Source of the DNA: Nitriliruptor sp040882055
Lineage (GTDB): Bacteria; Actinomycetota; Nitriliruptoria; Nitriliruptorales; Nitriliruptoraceae
DNA length: 26,271 bases
Assembly: GCA_040882055.1 (NCBI GenBank)
Contig: JBBECA010000050.1
Coordinates: 1 to 26,271, forward strand
Direction of reading: 5' to 3'
Part shown: one piece after another, positions 6,547 to 13,497 of the stretch
How positions within the stretch are numbered: the stretch's first letter is position 1
How the letters are laid out: the number at the start of each line of letters is the position of its first letter
The notes under the pieces: model-generated
Told to the model about the DNA's origin: nothing
The model's database searches: none
Seen by the model: only the letters and a program-made list of their open reading frames with translations
Program-made: the position numbers and the translations under genes

Positions 6547-9336
6547 GTGGAGACCGGCCGCTGCGATCCAGGTGCTCCACCGCGGACCGCACCACCGACG
6601 GGGGACCTGCGCCAGGCCTGCGCCTGCGTCCCAGGCGCCTGGTGGGCGATCGTGGCGGGGCACCTGTCGTACGGGGTCGCCAACGTGTACTGGTACCTCG
6701 GCCCCGAGGTGTGGGGTTGGGACCTGCCGTTCCCGTCGGTGGCCGACGCGTTCTACCTGCCGGGGTACGTGCTCATCCTCGTCGGGTTGTGGCGGCTCGC
6801 GTTGCTGCGTTCCAGCCACCGCAGCAGCACCTCGGGGATCGAGATCGCCGTCGTCACGCTTGGGCTCGGGGCGGTCGCCTGGCTGTTCCTGATGGCGCCG
6901 TACGCGGTCGACGATGCCGTCCCGCTGGTGACCAAGCTGGTCGCGCTCGCCTACCCGGTCTTCGACGTCGCGTTCGTGTCGGTGCTCGCGGGACTGCTGA
7001 TCCTGCCGGGCCACCGCTCGACGGCGTTCTGGCTGCTCGCGGGTGGGATCGTGGCGACCCTCACCGTCGATTCGATCTACGCGTTCACCACGCTCGAGGG
7101 CACCTACGCCCACGGCCAGCCCTACACCACGCTGTGGCTGGTGTACTTCGGGTTGCTCGGCGCGGCGGCGTTGCATCCCTCGATGCGCGAGCTGTCCGAG
7201 CCGGCTGACGACGTGGTGGTCGATGCCGCCTGGCGGGCTTGGGCCCTCCCGGTCGTGCTGGTCGGGATCCGCCAGGCCGCGCTCCTGCGTGAGGTGGGCG
7301 ACCGTGCCGCGGCCCAGGCGGGACTCGTGGCCGGCCGCGACGCCGCCATGCAGGCGTCACAGATGAAGTCGGACTTCCTGGCCACGATGAGCCACGAGAT
7401 CCGCACCCCGATGAACGCGGTGATCGGCATGTCGGGTCTGATGATGGACACCGACCTCGACGAGGACCAGGAGCGCTACGCGTCGGGCATCCGATCGGCA
7501 GGTGAGTCGCTGATGGCGCTCATCAACGACATCCTCGACTTCTCCAAGATCGAGGCCGGGAAGCTCGAGCTCGAGAGCCATGACTTCGACCTCGAGGCGA
7601 CCGTCGAGGAGGTCGCGGAGCTGTTCAGCGGCTCGGCGAGCGCCAAGGGCGTGCAGATCTACAGCTACCTCCACCCGGACGTGCCGCGATCGGTCCGCGC
7701 CGACTCCGGTCGGCTCCGGCAGATCCTGGTCAACCTCGTCAGCAACGCGGTCAAGTTCACCGAGAGCGGGCAGATCCTCGTGCGTGTCCGGGACGACGAG
7801 GACACGGAACGGCCGGGAACGCTCCGTTTCGAGGTCGTGGACACGGGCGTGGGCATCGCGGAGGACGAACGGGAACGGTTGTTCGAGGCCTTCACGCAGG
7901 CCGATGCCTCGTCGAGCCGCCGGCACGGGGGCACGGGCCTCGGGCTCGCCATCTGTGTCCAGCTCGTCGAGCTGATGGGTGGGGAGCTCGGTGTCGACAG
8001 CACGCCCGGGGTCGGCAGCACCTTCTGGTTCACCCTCCCGGTCCGAGCGCTCGAGGAACGTGACGGTCGCTGGCTCCGACCGCTCGAGGGCGTGCGTGTG
8101 CTCGTCGTCGACGATGACGCCACCAACCGCGACATCGTCGAGCGCCAGACCGCCGCGTGGGGCATGCGACCGACCGGCGTGGCCGATGCGGCCACGGCGC
8201 TCGAAGAGCTGACGGCGACGTGCGGTGACGACCCGTTCGTGGTGGCGCTGCTCGACCTGCAGATGCCCGGGACCGATGGGCTCCAGCTCGCCGATCGGAT
8301 CACCCGCGACGAACGCTTCACCGATCTGCGGATCGCCCTGCTGTCCTCGGCGGATGCGACGCTGGCGGACCGGCGCGCCGCCGGGATCCGTGAGTACCTG
8401 CGCAAGCCCGTCCGCCAGTCGCAGCTCTACGATGTGATGATGAGCCTGCTCATGCCCGCGGACCGCACCGAGGGTGATGCGGCCGAGGCGAGGGCGCCGG
8501 CCGGACGACCGGCCGTCGTCGGGACCGTCCTGCTCGTCGAGGACAACCCGGCGAACCAGCTCGTCGGCAGCCGCCTGGTCGAACGCTCCGGCCACCGCGT
8601 CGACGTCGTCAGCGACGGCGCCGAGGCGCTCGAGGCGCTCGCGCGGCGGCGCTACGACGCGGTCCTGATGGACTGCCAGATGCCCGTGATGGACGGGTAC
8701 GAGGCGACCCGGCGGCTGCGGACGCTCGAGGCGGGAACCGACGTCCACACCCCCGTCATCGCCATGACCGCCGGTGTGAGCCTCGCCGATCGCGAGCGCT
8801 GCATCGAGGCGGGGATGGACGACTTCATCGCCAAACCGGTGGGCCCGGGGGCGGTGACCGACGCGCTCGAGCGGTGGGTACGTCCGACCGCTCCGCCCGA
8901 GCGTACGTCGGCGCTCGACGGACCCGCCCAGCCGCGTACGGCACCCGCGGCGGGTCGGGGGGCGGGCGGCGACGAACCGGAGCGACCGGAACGAACCCTC
9001 GACCCGGAACGGTGGGAGGTGGTGCTCGATCTGCTCGGTGACGAACCGGCTGTCGTCGAGGAGTTCGTGTCCGCCTTCATCGCCGACGTGCCCGCCCGCA
9101 TCGCTGAGCTGCGCGCCGCCGTGGCGGCCGGCGACGTGACCACGGCGCGGGCGGCGAGCCACCGGGTCCGCGGTTCGGCCATGAACGTGGGCGCGGAACG
9201 GCTCGGGGAGCTCGCCGCCCGGATCGAGGATCGCGCCGTCCAGGGCGACCTCACCGGCGCCGAGGCGACGGCCGAGGAGCTCGACGTCGAGCTGGCTGCG
9301 GTCGCGGCGGCGCTCCGTGGGCAGGGGGCAACGTGA
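6547..9336 (+). CDS. Hybrid sensor histidine kinase (membrane domain-HisKA-HATPase-REC-REC-HPt)
   Basis: A 929-residue hybrid kinase. Residues about 25-240 hold six or seven hydrophobic helices of the integral-membrane sensor type often seen on actinobacterial GGDEF proteins (PFPSVADAFYLPGY region). Then come HisKA with H283 in SHEIRTP; HATPase with N400, DTGVGI at 432-437 and GGTGLGLA at 461-468; REC1 with D522-D524, D570 and K620; REC2 with E665/D666, phospho-acceptor D709 and K763; and a C-terminal HPt with H872 in SHRVRGSA. Every phosphotransfer residue is intact, so a His-Asp-His relay within one chain is plausible. An in-frame stop at 6493 and the divergent riboswitch leave no room for a longer N-terminus, so the sensor looks shorter than in relatives known to me. 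The stop overlaps the next start (GTGA). Confidence 0.93.
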   Translation: METGRCDPGAPPRTAPPTGDLRQACACVPGAWWAIVAGHLSYGVANVYWYLGPEVWGWDLPFPSVADAFYLPGYVLILVGLWRLALLRSSHRSSTSGIEIAVVTLGLGAVAWLFLMAPYAVDDAVPLVTKLVALAYPVFDVAFVSVLAGLLILPGHRSTAFWLLAGGIVATLTVDSIYAFTTLEGTYAHGQPYTTLWLVYFGLLGAAALHPSMRELSEPADDVVVDAAWRAWALPVVLVGIRQAALLREVGDRAAAQAGLVAGRDAAMQASQMKSDFLATMSHEIRTPMNAVIGMSGLMMDTDLDEDQERYASGIRSAGESLMALINDILDFSKIEAGKLELESHDFDLEATVEEVAELFSGSASAKGVQIYSYLHPDVPRSVRADSGRLRQILVNLVSNAVKFTESGQILVRVRDDEDTERPGTLRFEVVDTGVGIAEDERERLFEAFTQADASSSRRHGGTGLGLAICVQLVELMGGELGVDSTPGVGSTFWFTLPVRALEERDGRWLRPLEGVRVLVVDDDATNRDIVERQTAAWGMRPTGVADAATALEELTATCGDDPFVVALLDLQMPGTDGLQLADRITRDERFTDLRIALLSSADATLADRRAAGIREYLRKPVRQSQLYDVMMSLLMPADRTEGDAAEARAPAGRPAVVGTVLLVEDNPANQLVGSRLVERSGHRVDVVSDGAEALEALARRRYDAVLMDCQMPVMDGYEATRRLRTLEAGTDVHTPVIAMTAGVSLADRERCIEAGMDDFIAKPVGPGAVTDALERWVRPTAPPERTSALDGPAQPRTAPAAGRGAGGDEPERPERTLDPERWEVVLDLLGDEPAVVEEFVSAFIADVPARIAELRAAVAAGDVTTARAASHRVRGSAMNVGAERLGELAARIEDRAVQGDLTGAEATAEELDVELAAVAAALRGQGAT

Positions 9337-10259
9337 AGGTCCTGGTCGCGGACGACGACCGGACCGTCGGCGTGCTGCTCGCGGCGGCCGTGCGCAAGCT
9401 CGGGCACGAGGCGATCGTCGCGAACGACGGCGAGGAGGCGTGGCGGCTGTACCTCGAGCACGCGCCACAGGCGATGCTGACCGATCGGATGATGCCGGGG
9501 ATCGATGGGGTGGAGCTGTGTCGACGGATCCGCGCCAGCGACGGGCCGCAGCCCTACGTGATCCTGATCACCTCCGTCGGTGGCCGCGACCAGGTGCTCG
9601 AGGGCATCGAAGCGGGCGCCGACGACTACCTCGTCAAACCCCCGGACCCGTTCGAGCTGCGGATCCGCCTCCTCGCGGCTGAGCGTGTCACCGACGTCCA
9701 GCGGCGTCTGAGTGCGGTCGCCGCCGAGCTGCGGTTCGCCAACGAACAGCTCGATCTGCTCGCGCGGACCGATGCGCTCACCGGGGTCGGCAACCGTCTG
9801 CGGTTCCAGGAGGACCTCGCGGCCTTGCACTCGTCCTCGGTCCGTCACGGCCGTACCTACGCCGTCGGGCTGGTGGACATCGACCACTTCAAGACCTTCA
9901 ACGATCACTACGGCCACCCCGCGGGCGACGAAGCCATCCGGGACGTCGCCCAGGCGTTGGCGGCGTTCGCGCGGTTCGGGGACTCGGTCTACCGCTACGG
10001 CGGCGAGGAGATGGTCCTGCTGCTGCCGGAGACCGACCTCGCGGGCGCGGAGACGGTGGCCGAGCGTCTCTGCAAGGCGGTGCGTGACCTCGCGATCGTG
10101 CACATCTCCCGCCCCGATGGCCCGGAGGTGCTGACCATCAGCGTCGGGGTCGCCGGTCTCGACCGGGAGCTCCACAGTGGCGCGAACGCGGTGGTGCACG
10201 CCGCTGACCAAGCCCTCTACCGCGCGAAAGCCGACGGGCGCGACCGGATGTCGAACTGA
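9333..10259 (+). CDS. Response regulator with GGDEF domain (diguanylate cyclase)
   Basis: A 308-residue REC-GGDEF protein. The receiver (1-118) has acidic residues D7-D9, phospho-acceptor D51 and K102. A short helical linker (about 119-143) leads into the GGDEF domain starting at RTDALTGVGNR. The active-site loop is GGEEM at 223-227: the GGEE core needed for making cyclic-di-GMP from GTP is kept, with Met in place of the usual Phe. R214 and D217, spaced exactly five residues before the GG, form the RxxD product-inhibition site. Co-translation with the hybrid kinase (4-nt overlap) makes it the probable output of that relay, so an input signal would be converted into a cyclic-di-GMP level. Confidence 0.92.
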   Translation: MKVLVADDDRTVGVLLAAAVRKLGHEAIVANDGEEAWRLYLEHAPQAMLTDRMMPGIDGVELCRRIRASDGPQPYVILITSVGGRDQVLEGIEAGADDYLVKPPDPFELRIRLLAAERVTDVQRRLSAVAAELRFANEQLDLLARTDALTGVGNRLRFQEDLAALHSSSVRHGRTYAVGLVDIDHFKTFNDHYGHPAGDEAIRDVAQALAAFARFGDSVYRYGGEEMVLLLPETDLAGAETVAERLCKAVRDLAIVHISRPDGPEVLTISVGVAGLDRELHSGANAVVHAADQALYRAKADGRDRMSN

Positions 10260-10333
10260 CGCTCCGAACGGTCCCGTGAGGAGCACTACGGTTGCGGGTC
10301 GACCCTGACCCTGCTGCCGGGAGCCCGACCACC

Positions 10334-11370
10334 GTGTCCGATACGAGCCAGCCGTTCGACCTGCAGACCACCGAGGTGCTGGGGCGCACCATGGCCTACG
10401 TCGACGAGGGGGAGGGCGACCCCATCCTCCTGTTGCACGGCAACCCCACGTCCTCGTACCTCTGGCGTGACGTCATCCCGCCGCTGGTCGAGCACGGTCG
10501 CTGCATCGCGCCGGACCTCATCGGCATGGGCGGTTCCGACAAGCTCCCCGGCACGGGTGACGAGCGGTACCGGTTCATCGAGCACCGGCGCTACCTCGAC
10601 GCCCTGCTCGAGCAGCTCGACGTCACCGAGCGTGTGACCCTGGTCGTGCACGACTGGGGTTCGGGTCTCGGGTTCGACTGGGCCAACCGGCACCGCGACG
10701 CGGTGCGGGGCATCGCCTACATGGAGGCGATCGTCCAGCCCGTCACGTGGGCCGACTGGCCCGAGGCCGCCCGCGACATCTTCCGGGCGATGCGGTCCGA
10801 GGCCGGCGAGGCGATCGTGCTCGACAAGAACGTCTTCGTCGAACGCATCCTGCCGTCCTCGATCATCCGCGATCTCAGTGACGAGGAGATGGCGGTCCAC
10901 CGCGCCCCCTTCGCCGTTCCCGGCGAGGACCGCCGTCCGACGCTGACGTGGCCGCGCGAGCTCCCGATCGAGGGCGAGCCGACCGACGTGCACCGGATCG
11001 TGACCGACTACGGCCGCTGGCTGGCAGGTTCCGACCTGCCGAAGCTGTTCGTGAACGCCGACCCCGGATCGATCCTGATCGGGGACCAGCGCGAGTTCTG
11101 CCGCACCTGGCCCAACCAGACCGAGGTCACCGTGCCCGGGATCCACTTCATCCAGGAGGACAGCGGCGAGCGGATCGGACGCGCCGTCGCCGAGTGGCTC
11201 GACGGACTCGNNNNNNNNNNNNNNNNNNNNNNNNNNNNNNNNNNNNNNNNNNNNNNNNNNNNNNNNNNNNNNNNNNNNNNNNNNNNNNNNNNNNNNNNNN
11301 NNNNNNNNNNGAGGACAGCGGCGAGCGGATCGGACGCGCCGTCGCCGAGTGGCTCGACGGACTCGACTGA
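10334..11370 (+). CDS. Haloalkane dehalogenase (alpha/beta hydrolase), interrupted by an assembly gap
   Basis: Residues follow LinB-type haloalkane dehalogenases almost position for position: HGNP with halide-binding N37, VVHDWG with nucleophile D107 and halide-binding W108, acid E131 in YMEA, and base H271 in GIHF. It should hydrolyse carbon-halogen bonds of haloalkanes to an alcohol and halide. The frame runs into 100 Ns at 11211; removing 11211-11365 joins two overlapping contig ends and gives a complete protein of 293 residues ending in WLDGLD, a normal family length. I chose GTG at 10334 (GGGAG about 10 nt upstream); a TTG at 10292 is also in frame. A possible -10, TACGGT, lies at 10287-10292. 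Confidence 0.9.
11156..11210 (+). repeat. 55-bp duplicated contig end (left copy)
   Basis: These 55 bases are identical to 11311-11365 on the other side of the N run. They encode the dehalogenase C-terminus and look like one stretch of DNA represented at both contig ends. Confidence 0.95.
11211..11310. other. Scaffold gap (100 N)
   Basis: Exactly 100 unknown bases, the usual placeholder for a gap of unknown size. The flanks overlap by 55 bp, so the real gap is probably zero length. Confidence 0.97.
11311..11365 (+). repeat. 55-bp duplicated contig end (right copy)
   Basis: Identical to 11156-11210. Followed directly by ACTGA, which completes the last Asp codon and the stop of the dehalogenase. 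Confidence 0.95.
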
Positions 11371-11513
11371 ACGCCAGATCGCGGTCACGGGTCGTTCGAA
11401 GCTGTCGGTGCCCCCGGAGATGGCGAAGCGGTCGGGGCCCACGCGCTCGCGGGTCAGCGACGCGCCCGATCCGCGCACGGCGAGCGCCGCACGAGCGGTC
11501 CTGACGACGTCGC

Positions 11514-13294
11514 CTACTCGCGGCCCGTCGTCCGGTGGGTCGCCGGTGCCGGACGACCGAGGAGGTAGCCCTGGCCGAGGTGGCAGCTCTGCGTGCGGAG
11601 GAAGTCGCGTTGGGCCTCGGTCTCGATCCCCTCGGCCACGGTCTCCAGACCCAAGCTGTTGGCCAGGCCGAGGATGGCGCAGAGCAGCGATCGGTGGCGT
11701 TCGTCGCTCAGGCCCGCGACGAACGAACGGTCGATCTTGAGCACATCGAAGGGCAGCTCGCGGAGCCGGTTCAGCGACGAGTACCCGGTCCCGAAGTCGT
11801 CGATGGCCAGCTGCACGCCGAGGTCGCGCAGCTGCCAGAGCGCGTACGCCGCGTCGCCGACATCACCTTCGAGCGCGTTCTCGGTCAGCTCGAGGATCAG
11901 TGCTTCCGGCGGGAGCCCGCTGGTGCGTAGCGCGTGGGCCACGTCGCCGATCAGGCGAGGGTCGGTGAGCTGCACGGTGGAGAGGTTGACGGCGATGGTG
12001 AGCGGGTCGGCGCCGGCTGTTGGCGCAGTGCCGCCGCGTGGTGGCAGGCCTCATCGAGGACCCACCGCCCGATCGCGTGGATGGCGCCGCTGCGTTCGGC
12101 CGCCGCGATGAACCGTGCCGGGGACCGCAGCCCGTCGGTGGGGTGCTGCCAGCGGATCAACGCCTCGAAGCCCCGCAGTTCCCCGTCGGCCAGGGACAGG
12201 ATCGGCTGGTAGTGCAGGACGAACTCGTTCGCGTCGAGCGCTCGCCAGAGCTCCAGCGCGACGTCCGCGTCGTTGCCCAGGGTGTTCGTCCGGCCCCGAC
12301 CGGCGCGCTTGGCCTCGTAGAGCGCGGAGTCGGCGCGGGCGAGGAACATGGACGGGGTGTCTCCGGAGGCGCGGAGGGTGACCCCGGCCGAGCACGACTG
12401 GCCGTCGGGGAGGATCTCGCGCAGGCGGTCGATCAGTTGGCTCGCCTCCGCGAGCCCGTACCCCGGCAGGAGCACGACGAACTCGTCACCACCGAGGCGC
12501 GCGAGCGTGGCTTCCCCGGGCAGCCGGGCTCGCCAGAGCGTGGCCGCCTCGGCCAACAAACGGTCACCCTCGACGTGGCCGTAGCGGTCGTTGAAGCGCT
12601 TGAAGTGGTCGAGGTCCATCGTCGCGAGGGTGAGGGGCTCGTGTGTGTCCGCGGCCATCGCGGCCTCCATGGCGCGGTCGAGCGCCCGGCGGTTCCCTAT
12701 CCCGGTGAGGGGGTCGATGTTGGCGAGGTGCCGTTGGAAGGCCATCCAGCTGCTGAGGCAGGCGACGGTGACGGTGACGCCGGCGATCAGCAGCAGCTCG
12801 GTGGCGATGGCCTGGTCCAGGGTGCGCAGCGTGATCGCGAACGCGACCATCGCGAAGGAGACGTGCGCCAGCGTGGCGCGTGGGGCGAGGTAGGCCCCCG
12901 CGAAGAGGCCGATCCAGACGAACAGGGTCCCGTAGGCGATGGGGGCGCTGCCCGTCCCGGCGAACGCGACGCACGCGCCGATGGCCACGCTCCCGGCCGC
13001 GAGAGCGAGGTGCGTCGCGAGCTCGATCGGTGAGCTCGCGATGGCGAGGTGCGCGCCACGCAGGACGAGCAGACCGCCGAGGATCACGGCGGTCACGCCG
13101 ATCGCGGTCAACGGTCCGGCGGCGGTCTCGCGGCCAGGGTCCAGCAGCAGCGCGAGCAGACCGAGCGCACCGCCCGAGATCCAGAGCCCACCGAGCGCCT
13201 GGGCTCGCCAGCGGGCCGCCGAGGGCGGCGCCTGGTCCCACGCCACCGAACGCACGGCCGCCACCATCGCGCTCGGTTGACCCCTGGTTCTCAC
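11514..13294 (-). CDS. Membrane GGDEF-EAL protein, broken by a frameshift
   Basis: One gene split over two frames. The N-terminal part has about six hydrophobic helices (to about 12740), then a GGDEF domain starting at NIDPLTGIGNRRA with a canonical GGDEF (12493-12479) but no RxxD inhibition site, then an EAL domain with FEALIRW (EAL codons 12166-12158). After ALRQQ the frame fails and the EAL domain resumes in another frame with DPLTIAVNLS, followed by LTENAL, DDFGTGYSSL, KIDRSF, AEGIE and GQGY. All metal and catalytic residues are therefore kept. A one-base deletion (or two-base insertion) within about 12009-12020 explains it. If intact, it would both make and degrade cyclic-di-GMP. Start: GTG 13294 with GGAAGGGG five bases upstream; ATG 13267 is the alternative. 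Convergent with the dehalogenase. Confidence 0.85.
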
Positions 13295-13497
13295 ACCCAC
13301 CCCTTCCGGCCCTCTCGCGGCCCCTGCGCACCGCTGCGACGGTCGCGGTGCCGCCGCTCCCGCGCCGGCACCGCGGGCCGACCTCGTCCCCACGTCGTCC
13401 GGTCGTCCCCGGCCTGAAGCGGTTCGACGGCCCGGATCGTGTCGGTGTACGCCAGCGCGCGCCGGGCGGCGCCGGGCGCGGCGTGGGGTCGCCCGCC

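Noticed and set aside
7357..9468. 703-residue open frame on the minus strand
   Set aside because: Lies opposite the hybrid kinase, whose domains are unambiguous; the reverse frame shows no family features.
11156..11365. Biological tandem duplication of the dehalogenase C-terminus
   Set aside because: Perfect 55-bp identity exactly abutting a 100-N run, with the frame restored by collapse, points to overlapping contig ends.
11371..11478. Minus-strand frame between the dehalogenase and the GGDEF-EAL gene
   Set aside because: Short, crosses the N gap and the dehalogenase antisense, and has no start or ribosome site supporting it.
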